From contig CAZKFA010000003.1 of assembly GCA_964551925.1 (NCBI GenBank), positions 1 to 64,000 of the forward strand: DNA of 64,000 nucleotides. Direction: 5' to 3'. The position numbers and the translations under genes are program-made. Origin of the DNA: CAZKFA01 sp964551925. Lineage in GTDB: Bacteria > Cyanobacteriota > Vampirovibrionia > LMEP-6097. Shown piece by piece: positions 26,080 through 36,144 of this stretch (positions are counted from its first letter, which is position 1; every line of letters starts with the position of its first letter). Below the pieces are notes generated by a model. That model was not told the DNA's origin. It searched no databases and worked only from the letters and a program-made list of their open reading frames with translations.

Positions 26080-26862
26080 CTACTGAATATTACCCAGATT
26101 CATAAGCATATTCAGAGTATCTAACTGTACTTTAATGGCTCTTTGATTAGCCTCATAACTGCGCATTACTTGTATCATCTCTGATGATGATTGAATTGAA
26201 CTGACGTTAGATGTCTCAATAAAACCCTGCAATAGGGTTGTCAACTTCGCATCAATCAAAGATGACGATTGATTTGATGGAATTAGTTGAGTAAAAGGAT
26301 TTGCGGGGACAAACTGATCATTACTCTTCTTTAGAATAGGAGCAGCTTCTGGGAATTCAAATGTATTTAACGTTGTAATTAATTGACCATTAACACTCAA
26401 ATTACCATTGCGTAGTAATGTGATATCAGAAACATTTTCGACGCCAATAAATATTGGTGCTAAACCATTGTCTAAAAGGTATTCACCACTTTGATTGACA
26501 ATAAAACCATTAGCATCAAGCGTAAAATGCCCATTACGAGTATAAGCAACGCTTCCATCATGAGATTGTATTGGCAAGAAACCAGCACCATTAATGGCTA
26601 TATCTAAAGGATTATCAGTTTGCCTGAACGCCCCTTGCCTAAAATCAAACGCCGTATCATAAGTCTCAGTACCAAAGGACATTGATCCAATATCTTCACC
26701 AGTCATGGAGTTATACAAGTTAGCATCAGCATAGCTTTTGTAAACATGACGCGCGCCCTTGAAGCCATTGGTACTAGCGTTGGCCAAATTATCAGCAATA
26801 ACTTGTTGCATATCTCGCTGCGCTTCCATGCCACTAGACGAGCTATAAATGCCTCTAAGCAT
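26080..26862 (-). CDS. Flagellar hook-basal body protein, FlgF/FlgG family
   Basis: 260 residues. The N-terminal rod signature MLRGIYSSSSGMEAQRDMQQVIADNLANASTNGFK and the C-terminal helix SEMIQVMRSYEANQRAIK are those of FlgF/FlgG/FlgE-type axial proteins, and the middle has AINGAGFLPIQ and YTRNGHFTLDANGFIV. Length fits FlgF or FlgG (proximal or distal rod); sequence alone does not decide. The coding sequence is complete, with its stop inside the second copy of the 55-bp duplicate; a fragment of its 3' end is repeated across the gap. No other rod gene is adjacent. Confidence 0.88.
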   Translation of the reverse strand: MLRGIYSSSSGMEAQRDMQQVIADNLANASTNGFKGARHVYKSYADANLYNSMTGEDIGSMSFGTETYDTAFDFRQGAFRQTDNPLDIAINGAGFLPIQSHDGSVAYTRNGHFTLDANGFIVNQSGEYLLDNGLAPIFIGVENVSDITLLRNGNLSVNGQLITTLNTFEFPEAAPILKKSNDQFVPANPFTQLIPSNQSSSLIDAKLTTLLQGFIETSNVSSIQSSSEMIQVMRSYEANQRAIKVQLDTLNMLMNLGNIQ

Positions 26863-26926
26863 ACAGGTATATTATTCAGCGAATTGGATTATTTTGACTA
26901 GGTTGAATGGTTGATTATAATCAAGC

Positions 26927-29900
26927 TTATAAACTTTGGATTAATTCTGCTCTAGTGCTATCAGAAGCTTGTAAAGCTTCGTCACTGTCAACTGCTTCAT
27001 CAAAACCAGTACCAGAAGGGATTAACCTGCCGATAATAATGTTTTCTTTGAGTCCATGTAACCAATCTACCTTACCTTGAATTGCTGCTTCAGCAAGGAT
27101 TCTAGTTGTTTCTTGGAAAGAAGCTGCTGATATGAAACTCTGAGTATTCAAACTAGCTTTGGTCAAACCAAGCAACATTGAAACACCTTGAGCAGGGGTC
27201 TTACCTTCTTCAATCATTTTACTATTCACAAAATCAACGTAACTACGCTCATGCATTTCACCTTGCAATAGAATAGTATCGCCCGGATCTTCGATTTTGA
27301 CCTTGCTAGTCATCTGTCTAACAATAACCTCAATGTGCTTATTAGCAATTTCTACACCCTGAGAAATATACACTGACTGAACTTCATCAACTAAGAATTG
27401 TCTAACTTCATCAATACCCTTATACTCAAGGATCTCGTGTGGATTAGGTTGTCCGTCAGTCAAAACATCTCCGACTTTCACTGTTTCACCATTAGCGACA
27501 ATGATATTCTGTCCAGGTGGTAAATAAATTTCTTTACGCTCATCTTGACTCTTAATAAACAAGGATTCATTATTACCATCAGTAATGACTTCAACCACAC
27601 CGGCAACGCTAGCACTCACAGCTGGATCTCTTGGCTTACGGCCTTCTAACAATTCTTCTACTTTTGGAAGACCCTGAACAATGTCACCGGTCTTAATTCT
27701 TTCGTAGACGATAGTTGCAAGTTGATCACCCTGTTGTACCAATGAATGATTATCAACATGTAATCTTGTACCCATACTGACTAGAAACGGTCTAGCCTTA
27801 CGAACAGTAACAGTATTACCGTCAACTGCTGTAACTAAGCCAGATTCATCAAGAACAGCATTCTTGTCTAATGAATCTCCAGCAAGTACATAATCTCCTA
27901 CTTTAACTTTTGGTTTACTAGAAGTCTCAACTTTGAAAGTATTAGAATCGGTTTGTACCAATATTCTATAACGATCAGAATCACTAAAGAACACTTCTCC
28001 ATCAGAACTAGCAAGCGTTTGGATCTTAGCCAAAGCAGTACCTGCTTCTACTAAATCTCCAGGCTCAACTAGAATCTCAGTTACAGTATTAATACTTCTG
28101 TCGCTACGTAGAATAATATTCTCTTGGAATACAATATTCATTTCATCAGTAGCTAACTCAACGATACCCTTAGCTTCTTTGTATCTATCCTTACAATAAA
28201 GGATCAAACTAGTTTTAGTTAACGCACCACCATTGATGTTACGCACTCTATCACCGTCTTTGAAGTTCATCTGAGTTACAGGAAGTATATTAATACCAGC
28301 ATCTGTTGTCTCTGCTGCAAACTCGATCTCACGTGGAGTGATTTCAAATATTTGCACTTCACGCAATAGCAACTGCGTCTCGCCTGTTTCTTCATCAGCG
28401 AATAAAGTAATCATGCTTGGTTTCTTCGTCTTGATACCAGGAAGTACTTCAACACCTTTCTTGACGATATCACCATCAGCAAATTTTAATTCTGAGATGT
28501 CTTCAATAGTATAAAGTTCACCTGGAGTAATAGTTACTTCATGAACAATATTATTATCGATAACAACCCTGACAATACCATCAATAGTGGCATGTACATC
28601 TTTAACGATCTCAGTACCAGCCTTAACGTAATCACCAGTTTTGTTATTAACTAAGCTTGAATCCTTAGACAACACATGGATTTCTTCTGGAATAAAAATT
28701 ACTCTTCCGTGTTGAGTAACAATCTTACGATCATCAATCTCAAGTCCATCAAATCTGATCTCACCAGAACAAGGCAGCATCGGTGTTTGAGCGTCTTCGA
28801 TCAACTCAGCAAGAATCTTACCATTCTCTATAACTTCATCATTAACTACTTTGATAACATACTTCTCGTTCTCTAGAACCCAAAGATTGTTACCTTGTTG
28901 TGTTTGTTCAACATTGGCATTCGAAGCACCAATAGAAGCATTAATAACATTAATAGTTCTACCTCTGACTAAACGATTAATAGTTCTAGTACCAATATTA
29001 GATTTCTCTACAAGCACATCAGGAGTATATCTAACTTCACCATCATACTCACATTTGATGATAGTTTCAGCTAGAGTATCGCCCTTCTTGACTTTCTGAG
29101 CTTTATTAACAATGATACGCCCACCACTCGGCAAAGGCAATACCTCACCGGCTTGTACCCAAATCGTACCTTGCTTATTAGCTTGCTTAGAAATATTACC
29201 CTGACGGTCAGTTGTTTCATCAACCCCAAAATCAGAGAATTCAATCAAGCCTGATTGTAAAGTAATAACGTCTTTAGAAGCTTTCTCTGTAAGAACTTTT
29301 TTCTTACTTGCTTCTGGAGCATCGCCTAAATAATCGCCCTCTTTAACAGTGCTACCATCTACAACAGACAATCTTGCACCAACTGGGATCTCAAGAGACT
29401 TAGAGCCAACCGTAAGCTTACCACCCTTGATAACCTGATACATAATATCGCCGTACTTAGTTCTAATCTCACGAGTAGCAAATGAATAAGAAACTTGACC
29501 AGCAGCTGGAGATTTATAAATCTCTCTTGACTTACCAGAACCAGCAACCGCACCACCAGTGTGGAACGTTCTCATCGTAAGCTGTGTACCCGGCTCACCA
29601 ATTGATTGTGCTGCGATAATTCCAATTGCTTCGCCCAAATTTACAGGTTTATTATCGGTCGTAGACCAACCATAACAAGCCTTACAAACACCATATTTAA
29701 GTTCGCAAGAAAGTACAGATCTAATCTTAACTTCTTTGATGCCAGCCTTCTCAATAGCCTTAGCTTCTCTTCTTGTGATTAAATCACCCTGAGCAACAAT
29801 AACTTCACCAGTAACAGGATCTTTAACCTCTTCAACAGTATTACGTCCTAGAATTCTAGCGCCAATGCCAAGAACCTCTGTATCACCGTCTTTGAGAGGA

Positions 29901-30601
29901 CCCATAGTAATAAATTTCTTAGTACCACAATCCTTACTTCTAATAATTACATCTTGAGCAACGTCAACAAGTCTTCTAGTCAAATAACCAGAGTCAGCTG
30001 TTTTCAAAGCTGTATCAACGAGACCTTTACGTGCACCATATGCTGAAATCACATACTCAGGCACTGACAATCCCTCACGGAAATTAGACTTGATCGGCAA
30101 ATCGATAATCTTACCTTCAGAATCCGCCATCAAACCACGCATACCAACTAACTGTCTTACCTGAGATATATTACCTCTCGCACCAGAGAAAGCCATCATG
30201 TAGACTGGGTTTAAGCGATCAAAGTTCTCAACAACAGCTTCTGTGATCTTCTCATTAGTCTCAGACCAAGTATCAATCACCTTGTTATAACGCTCTACCT
30301 CCGTAATCTCACCACGCTGGAATCTTTCAGTTGTTTTAGACAACTCAGTATCAGCTTCTTCAATCAACTGCTTCTTGATTGGGGGAACAGAAAGATCTTG
30401 GATACTGATGGTTACAGCAGCCTTGGTTGCATACTTAAAACCTAAATCTTTAAGGTTGTTACCAAGAGTGGCAGCAGTTTCGTTACCAAAATTCTCATAG
30501 ACGTCCGCAAGTAAGTTGCCCAAGATTTTTTTGTCTACCGTTTGGTTAACAAAAACCGGGTTCTTATTGCTTCTCTTCCAACTTGATTCTTTTTGTGCCA
30601 T
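26927..30601 (-). CDS. rpoC2: RNA polymerase beta-prime, C-terminal part (RpoC2)
   Basis: 1224 residues. Starts FVNQTVDKKILGNLLADVYE, the standard start of cyanobacterial RpoC2. Then GRGN-type SGARGNISQVRQLVGMRGLM, the bridge helix (SAYGARKGLVDTALKTADSG), a four-Cys zinc site (KDCGTKK with CELKYGVCKACYG) and the trigger loop (AAQSIGEPGTQLTMRTFHTGG). A long beta-rich insertion (about 370-1000, repeated VKVGD/VKKGD-like turns) is the lineage-specific SI3-type insert in the trigger loop. The end (VDWLHGLKENIIIGRLIPSGTG) is conserved. Third gene of rpoB-rpoC1-rpoC2, 48 bases after rpoC1. Confidence 0.97.
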   Translation of the reverse strand: MAQKESSWKRSNKNPVFVNQTVDKKILGNLLADVYENFGNETAATLGNNLKDLGFKYATKAAVTISIQDLSVPPIKKQLIEEADTELSKTTERFQRGEITEVERYNKVIDTWSETNEKITEAVVENFDRLNPVYMMAFSGARGNISQVRQLVGMRGLMADSEGKIIDLPIKSNFREGLSVPEYVISAYGARKGLVDTALKTADSGYLTRRLVDVAQDVIIRSKDCGTKKFITMGPLKDGDTEVLGIGARILGRNTVEEVKDPVTGEVIVAQGDLITRREAKAIEKAGIKEVKIRSVLSCELKYGVCKACYGWSTTDNKPVNLGEAIGIIAAQSIGEPGTQLTMRTFHTGGAVAGSGKSREIYKSPAAGQVSYSFATREIRTKYGDIMYQVIKGGKLTVGSKSLEIPVGARLSVVDGSTVKEGDYLGDAPEASKKKVLTEKASKDVITLQSGLIEFSDFGVDETTDRQGNISKQANKQGTIWVQAGEVLPLPSGGRIIVNKAQKVKKGDTLAETIIKCEYDGEVRYTPDVLVEKSNIGTRTINRLVRGRTINVINASIGASNANVEQTQQGNNLWVLENEKYVIKVVNDEVIENGKILAELIEDAQTPMLPCSGEIRFDGLEIDDRKIVTQHGRVIFIPEEIHVLSKDSSLVNNKTGDYVKAGTEIVKDVHATIDGIVRVVIDNNIVHEVTITPGELYTIEDISELKFADGDIVKKGVEVLPGIKTKKPSMITLFADEETGETQLLLREVQIFEITPREIEFAAETTDAGINILPVTQMNFKDGDRVRNINGGALTKTSLILYCKDRYKEAKGIVELATDEMNIVFQENIILRSDRSINTVTEILVEPGDLVEAGTALAKIQTLASSDGEVFFSDSDRYRILVQTDSNTFKVETSSKPKVKVGDYVLAGDSLDKNAVLDESGLVTAVDGNTVTVRKARPFLVSMGTRLHVDNHSLVQQGDQLATIVYERIKTGDIVQGLPKVEELLEGRKPRDPAVSASVAGVVEVITDGNNESLFIKSQDERKEIYLPPGQNIIVANGETVKVGDVLTDGQPNPHEILEYKGIDEVRQFLVDEVQSVYISQGVEIANKHIEVIVRQMTSKVKIEDPGDTILLQGEMHERSYVDFVNSKMIEEGKTPAQGVSMLLGLTKASLNTQSFISAASFQETTRILAEAAIQGKVDWLHGLKENIIIGRLIPSGTGFDEAVDSDEALQASDSTRAELIQSL

Positions 30602-30649
30602 TTTAACTTCCTTATAAATTCTTCTAAATACCTGAAACTCAATCCGTGA

Positions 30650-32578
30650 TTAGGTCATAACCATAGACTCTTTGTTAATAGAATCCATAATCAACTTATT
30701 GAAAATAGTTCTACCCAAAGTAGTTTCTACGATTTCAGGCTCACCAGTTTCAGTCATAGTTGTTCTTACTTTAACCTTCGCAAATAAATCAACCACGTTA
30801 TTGAAGTAAGCACAGATCGCATCTTCTTCACTAGCATAGAAAGAGCCTGCACCTTTGTACTTAGCTGGATTAGAACTATCTGGTTTATCTATCGTTAGAT
30901 AGTAGATACCAAGAACCATATCCTGAGTAGGAGTGATTGTAGGTTTGCCACTTGCTGGCGTTAGAATATTAGTGTTCGCTAACATCAAAGTTCTAGCCTC
31001 AGTTTGAGACTCGATACTTAATGGAACGTGCACTGCCATCTGGTCACCGTCAAAGTCAGCATTAAAAGACGAACACACCAATGGGTGCAATCTAATAGCT
31101 CTACCTTCTACAATAACTGGTTCAAAAGCTTGAATACCCAATCTGTGCAAAGTAGGAGCGCGGTTTAACAACACTGGATGTCCTTCTGTAACTTCTTTAA
31201 GGATATTCCAAACAATCGGAGGTCCTTTCTCTATAAGCTTCTTAGCAGCTTTAATATTCTGACAAATCTGACGATCAATTAATTTATTGATCACAAATGG
31301 TTTGAATAATTCGATTGCCATCTCTCTTGGCAAACCGCACTGATGCAATTGCAGACTAGGTCCTACAACAATAACAGAACGTCCAGAATAATCTACACGC
31401 TTACCAAGCAAGTTTTGTCTAAATCTACCTTGCTTACCTTCAATGATATTAGATAGAGATTTAAGTGGTCTACCATTAGTACCAGTTACAACTCTGCCTC
31501 TTCTACCATTATCAATCAAAGCATCAACAGCTTCCTGTAACATTCTTTTCTCGTTACGGATAATGATTTCAGGCGCACCCATATCAATCAATCTTGCCAA
31601 GCGGCTGTTACGATTAATCACACGACGATACAAATCATTCAAATCAGAAGTAGCAAATCTACCACCATCCAATTGAACCATTGGTCTCAAGTCTGGCGGA
31701 CATACAGGAAGTACATCCAAAACCATCGCACCAGGATCAGTCATTGATAGTAATAGAGAGCTGACTAGTCTCATTCTCTTAATACACTTAGTTCTCTTTT
31801 GTTGTGAGCCTCCGGCCAAAGCTAAATCAGCTTGCAACTGATCTCTCATTTTCTCAAGACCCGGCAAGCCCAATAAAGCACCGCGTTCTGTACGTTTATT
31901 CTCAGGGAATTCATATTTTGGTTGAGCTAACTCTTCTAACAAGAGAAGGATCGCTTCAGCACCAATACCAACTTCAAATTGACCAACTTCATTATCTATC
32001 AAAGAGTCATATTCTTCTTCAGACAAAATTTGATTCTTCTTCAAAGTCTCAACATTACCCGGATCAAGAACTATATACGAGTTAAAGTAAACAACCTGCT
32101 CTAAATCTTTCAAAGCAATTTCTAGCAATAAACTCAAATAACTAGGGATACCCTTCAAGAACCAGATATGTGTAACTGGCGCAGCAAGCGTGATTGCACC
32201 CATACGGTGACGTCTTACTTTAGATTCGGTAACTTCAACACCACATCTCTCACAAATAATACCTTTGTGCCTGATTCTTTTGTACTTACCACAAGAACAT
32301 TCCCAATCCTTAACTGGACCAAATATTTTCTCACAAAATAGACCATCTTTCTCTGGCTTAAGAGTTCTATAGTTAATAGTTTCTGGCTTAGTGACTTCGC
32401 CATGAGACCAGCTTAGAATTCTTTGCGGAGAGGCAATCTGAATCTTAAGATTATCAAATATATCATTGTCTTCAACGAGTCTTGCTCTAACGATATCATC
32501 GAAATCATCGATATCTACTTCGTTCTCAGCAATTGCTTCATCAATTAATCCATTATCTAGTTCTGCCATATTCTTCAA
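30650..32578 (-). CDS. rpoC1: RNA polymerase beta-prime, N-terminal part (RpoC1, gamma)
   Basis: 642 residues, near the ~625 usual for cyanobacterial RpoC1. An acidic N-terminal extension of ~40 residues precedes KIQIASPQRILSWSHGEV. The zinc ribbon is CSCGKYKRI..CERCG, and the catalytic Mg-binding loop is FNADFDGDQMAVHVPLS. Other landmarks: RFRQNLLGKRVDYSGRSVI and LLNRAPTLHRLGIQAFEP. It ends in FNKLIMDSINKE, where the protein is split; the break is a clean stop, 48 bases and a new ATG, not a frameshift. It is cotranscribed with rpoB (18 bases upstream). Confidence 0.97.
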   Translation of the reverse strand: MKNMAELDNGLIDEAIAENEVDIDDFDDIVRARLVEDNDIFDNLKIQIASPQRILSWSHGEVTKPETINYRTLKPEKDGLFCEKIFGPVKDWECSCGKYKRIRHKGIICERCGVEVTESKVRRHRMGAITLAAPVTHIWFLKGIPSYLSLLLEIALKDLEQVVYFNSYIVLDPGNVETLKKNQILSEEEYDSLIDNEVGQFEVGIGAEAILLLLEELAQPKYEFPENKRTERGALLGLPGLEKMRDQLQADLALAGGSQQKRTKCIKRMRLVSSLLLSMTDPGAMVLDVLPVCPPDLRPMVQLDGGRFATSDLNDLYRRVINRNSRLARLIDMGAPEIIIRNEKRMLQEAVDALIDNGRRGRVVTGTNGRPLKSLSNIIEGKQGRFRQNLLGKRVDYSGRSVIVVGPSLQLHQCGLPREMAIELFKPFVINKLIDRQICQNIKAAKKLIEKGPPIVWNILKEVTEGHPVLLNRAPTLHRLGIQAFEPVIVEGRAIRLHPLVCSSFNADFDGDQMAVHVPLSIESQTEARTLMLANTNILTPASGKPTITPTQDMVLGIYYLTIDKPDSSNPAKYKGAGSFYASEEDAICAYFNNVVDLFAKVKVRTTMTETGEPEIVETTLGRTIFNKLIMDSINKESMVMT

Positions 32579-32596
32579 AGCCCTTTGTTACTATTA

Positions 32597-35500
32597 CTAC
32601 GCTTGATTGAAACTAAAACCAGTTTTAGTCTCTATCTTCACTTTCTTATCATCGTCGTCGTCACCATCAGTTAATTCTTTGATAGTTTCTTCTAGACTCT
32701 TAGTTCTAAGATTTCTACTTCTTAGTGGATCAAAGCTATCAGCATATAGATCTACTTCTTCAAGTGCATCTTCTGCTTTATTTGACTTCAATGCGTGTAT
32801 ATCCAAACCAATCGATTGTAATTCTTTCATCAATACTTTGAATGACTCTGGAACATTCGCTGGAGGTATATTCTCGCCCTTAACAATAGCTTCATAAGCA
32901 CGCGATCTACCAGCAACGTCATCTGACTTAATCGTCAACATCTCTTGTAGAGTGTACGCAGCACCATAAGCTTCAAGTGTCCAACACTCCATCTCACCAA
33001 GTCTCTGACCACCGAATTGAGCTTTACCACCCAAAGGCTGTTGAGTAACTAATGAATAAGGTCCTGTCGAACGAGCGTGAATCTTATCATCAACTAAGTG
33101 AACAAGTTTAAGCATATACATCACTCCAACTAGAGCTTTGTTATCAAATTTCTCACCGGTTCTACCATCTATTAATTGAACTTTACTAGAAGTATCTAGC
33201 CAAGCATACTCACCACCATTAGCTTCACGAGCTTTATTCATCTCATCTACTACTAGATTGTCGGAAGCTCCTTCACCAAACATCTCATCAAAAGACGGAA
33301 CTTCATAAGCGTGATTAAGAATACTCGCTGCTAGACCCAGAATACATTCATAGATCTGACCGACGTTCATACGTGAAGGAACACCAAGTGGATTAAGTAC
33401 CATATCCACTGGAGTACCATCTGGTAAATGTGGCATATCTTCTACAGGAAGAATTCTTGAGACGATACCCTTGTTACCGTGACGCCCTGCAACCTTATCT
33501 CCAACAGAGATACGGCGTTTTTGTGCAATAAAAATACGGACGACTTTATTGGATACTGGAGGTAACTCATCACCTTTGTCTCTGTCATAAACTCTAACGG
33601 CTATAACTCTTCCAGACTCACCATGTGGCACTCTCAAAGAATTATCCTTAACGTCACGCGCCTTCTCACCGAAAATCGCTCTCAATAAACGCTCTTCAGG
33701 AGGATTGTCAGATTCACCCTTTGGAGTGATCTTACCAACAAGCACATCATTCTCATTAACCATCGCACCAACGCGAACAATACCATTCTCATCTAAATGC
33801 TTAAGAGCTTCTTCGCCAACGTTAGGAATCTCTCTAGTAATCTCTTCTGGTCCTAGTTTGGTTTGTCTAGCATCAATCTCATACTTCTCTATGTGAATAG
33901 AAGTGTAGACATCGTCAAACACTAATCTTTCAGAAATCAAGATCGCATCCTCGAAGTTATATCCTTCCCACGGCATGAAAGCAATAAGCAAATTCTTACC
34001 CAAAGCCAATTCACCTTGGCAAGTCGCTGCTCCATCCGTCAAAGCCTGTCCTGCTTTAACTTTGTCCCCGATCTTCACGATAGGTGTTTGGTTTAAGCAA
34101 GTATCTTGGTTGGACCTTAAGTACTTCAGAAGTTCATAAGTTTTAGAACCCATAGACTTATTCTCAAACTCAACGGTAATCCTAGTCGAGCTTACATAAG
34201 TAACAAGACCATCAGCATCGGCAATAACAACCATGCCACTATCTCTAGCAACCTGACCTTCAATACCAGTACCAACTAAAGTACGCTCTGCTTTAAGCAA
34301 TGGAACGGCCTGACGTTGCATGTTTGAGCCCATCAAAGCACGGTTCGCATCATCATGCTCCAAGAAAGGAATCAATGATGTTCCAATAGAAACGATTTGA
34401 ATTGGTGAGACACCAACTATATCAACGTTCTCTGGAGATGTTTGAATATATTCATTTTTGTATTTAACTGGTACTAAGTCACTAGCAAGCGAGCCATCAG
34501 CATTAATACGGGCGTCCCCAGTAGCAACACGTTTAGTGTCCTCATCGTGGGCAGAATAATACTTAATTTCGTTAGTTACAATACCGTCAACAACAGTTCT
34601 ATATGGAGTTTCAATGAAACCAAACTCGTTAACTCTAGCGTGTGAAGCCAGAGATCCAATCAATCCAGCATTAGGACCCTCTGGAGTCTCTACTGGACAA
34701 AGGCGACCATTTTGTGAAGGATGGATATCACGTACCGCAAAACCAGCACGCTCTCTAGATAGACCACCGGGTCCCAAGGCAGAGATACGACGCTTGTGCG
34801 TCAATTCCGCTAGTGGATTGGTTTGATCCATAAACTGAGAAAGTTGAGATGATCCAAAAAATTCTCTGATCGCAGAAACCAAAGGCTTAGGATTAATCAA
34901 ATTAGCCGGAGTTAAACCATCTTGTTCTTGTAGGGTCATTCTTTCACGAATAATTCTCTCGATTCTGCTTAAGCCAAGTCGGAATTGGTTTTGGAGCAAC
35001 TCACCTACAGAACGCACTCTACGATTGCCTAAGTGATCGATATCATCAACTTGAGCTTCATCAAAGTTAAGCTTAATCAAATAATCGATAGCAGCAACGA
35101 AATCTTCTCTAGTTAGTACACGCAAGTCATCAGGAGCGTTTGGTCCTAACTTGCTGTTAAGTTTATATCTACCAACAGTACCAAGGTCATACTTCTTAGC
35201 ATTAAAGAATCTTGACTCAAGTAATTGACGCGCACCTTCGATACTAGGATGCTCGCCTGGGCGCATTTTTTTGTAAAGTTCGATCAATGCTTCATCTTCA
35301 GTCTCAGTAGGATCTTTCTCTAAAGTTTTAGCAAGGTAATCATAATGAGCAAACAAGTCTTTCATGTCTTGCACTCTATAACCAAGCGCTTTCAAGAAGA
35401 TAGTTACAGGGATCTTACGAGTTTTATCGATCTTGATGTAGACATAGTCAGAAACATCAGTTTCAAGCTTAACCCAAGCTCCTCTATTAGGGATAAGTGT

Positions 35501-35992
35501 CGCATTAAATACACGCTTACCGCTGGTTTCAATTTCTCTCTTATAATAAATCCCAGGTGATCTAACAATCTGCGATACAACCACACGCTCAGCACCATTG
35601 ACGATGAAGGTTCCGCGCTCAGTCATCATCGGAATCTCACCGATAAACATCTTTGATTCTTTAATCTCGCCAGTATCGCGATTAACAAAACGAATCTTTA
35701 TATATAGCTTCTTAGTGTAGCTTTGCTCATTGAGCCTAGCTTCCATTGGGTTTTTGGCTTTGTTTGGCTCTTGGTGCTCTTCGAAAGTATAATGATCATG
35801 CAAGAAATAAAGCTCTAATCTGCCAGTGTAATCAGTTACTGGAGAAAAATTCGCGAGTTCTTCAGCTAATCCTTTTGTTAAGAACCTATGGAAGGATTCT
35901 TTTTGTACCTCGGCCAAATCTGGCAACGTGATGCTTCGCTGTCCCTGATAAGCTTTGACTTTAGGGATTACTCTTGAATAATTCTTTCTCAT
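32597..35992 (-). CDS. rpoB: RNA polymerase beta subunit
   Basis: 1131 residues, close to cyanobacterial RpoB (~1100). N-terminal QRSITLPDLAEVQKESFHRFL; rifampicin-pocket region SQFMDQTNPLAELTHKRRIS and GPGGLSRERAGFAVRDIHPS; GNKGIVSRILPVEDMPHLPDG; the C-terminal LGGKAQFGGQRLGEMECWTL clamp. The C-terminus ends with an Asp-rich stretch (DGDDDDDKK). Catalyses RNA synthesis together with alpha, RpoC1 and RpoC2. A promoter lies upstream at 36058-36086. No rplJL genes are adjacent; the MCE gene precedes it. Confidence 0.98.
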   Translation of the reverse strand: MRKNYSRVIPKVKAYQGQRSITLPDLAEVQKESFHRFLTKGLAEELANFSPVTDYTGRLELYFLHDHYTFEEHQEPNKAKNPMEARLNEQSYTKKLYIKIRFVNRDTGEIKESKMFIGEIPMMTERGTFIVNGAERVVVSQIVRSPGIYYKREIETSGKRVFNATLIPNRGAWVKLETDVSDYVYIKIDKTRKIPVTIFLKALGYRVQDMKDLFAHYDYLAKTLEKDPTETEDEALIELYKKMRPGEHPSIEGARQLLESRFFNAKKYDLGTVGRYKLNSKLGPNAPDDLRVLTREDFVAAIDYLIKLNFDEAQVDDIDHLGNRRVRSVGELLQNQFRLGLSRIERIIRERMTLQEQDGLTPANLINPKPLVSAIREFFGSSQLSQFMDQTNPLAELTHKRRISALGPGGLSRERAGFAVRDIHPSQNGRLCPVETPEGPNAGLIGSLASHARVNEFGFIETPYRTVVDGIVTNEIKYYSAHDEDTKRVATGDARINADGSLASDLVPVKYKNEYIQTSPENVDIVGVSPIQIVSIGTSLIPFLEHDDANRALMGSNMQRQAVPLLKAERTLVGTGIEGQVARDSGMVVIADADGLVTYVSSTRITVEFENKSMGSKTYELLKYLRSNQDTCLNQTPIVKIGDKVKAGQALTDGAATCQGELALGKNLLIAFMPWEGYNFEDAILISERLVFDDVYTSIHIEKYEIDARQTKLGPEEITREIPNVGEEALKHLDENGIVRVGAMVNENDVLVGKITPKGESDNPPEERLLRAIFGEKARDVKDNSLRVPHGESGRVIAVRVYDRDKGDELPPVSNKVVRIFIAQKRRISVGDKVAGRHGNKGIVSRILPVEDMPHLPDGTPVDMVLNPLGVPSRMNVGQIYECILGLAASILNHAYEVPSFDEMFGEGASDNLVVDEMNKAREANGGEYAWLDTSSKVQLIDGRTGEKFDNKALVGVMYMLKLVHLVDDKIHARSTGPYSLVTQQPLGGKAQFGGQRLGEMECWTLEAYGAAYTLQEMLTIKSDDVAGRSRAYEAIVKGENIPPANVPESFKVLMKELQSIGLDIHALKSNKAEDALEEVDLYADSFDPLRSRNLRTKSLEETIKELTDGDDDDDKKVKIETKTGFSFNQA

Positions 35993-36057
35993 ACTTTCTC
36001 AATAAACCTTTGATTTTTGGCCAAAATGAGCATTAGAAACCCATTATGAAATACTAA

Positions 36058-36086
36058 ATTATAAAGTAGTGAGAGTACAAAAGCAA
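36058..36086 (-). promoter_or_regulatory. rpoB: Promoter of the rpoB operon
   Basis: Minus strand: -35 TTGCTT (36086-36081), a 17-bp spacer and -10 TATAAT (36063-36058). Predicted start near 36051 gives a leader of about 58 bases that contains the palindrome TTTTGGCCAAAA. Confidence 0.5.
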
Positions 36087-36144
36087 TGATAAGCAAGCAG
36101 GAAGGGGCTATTTTAGCATTTTTATAATGATTAGACCAGTCTAT

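Noticed and set aside
25922..26131. Direct repeats flanking a mobile element
   Set aside because: The intervening 100 bases are all N and the copies are contig ends; assembly overlap explains them.
30602..30649. rpoC break as a frameshift or sequencing error
   Set aside because: Both halves have proper starts and stops and match the known cyanobacterial RpoC1/RpoC2 boundary.
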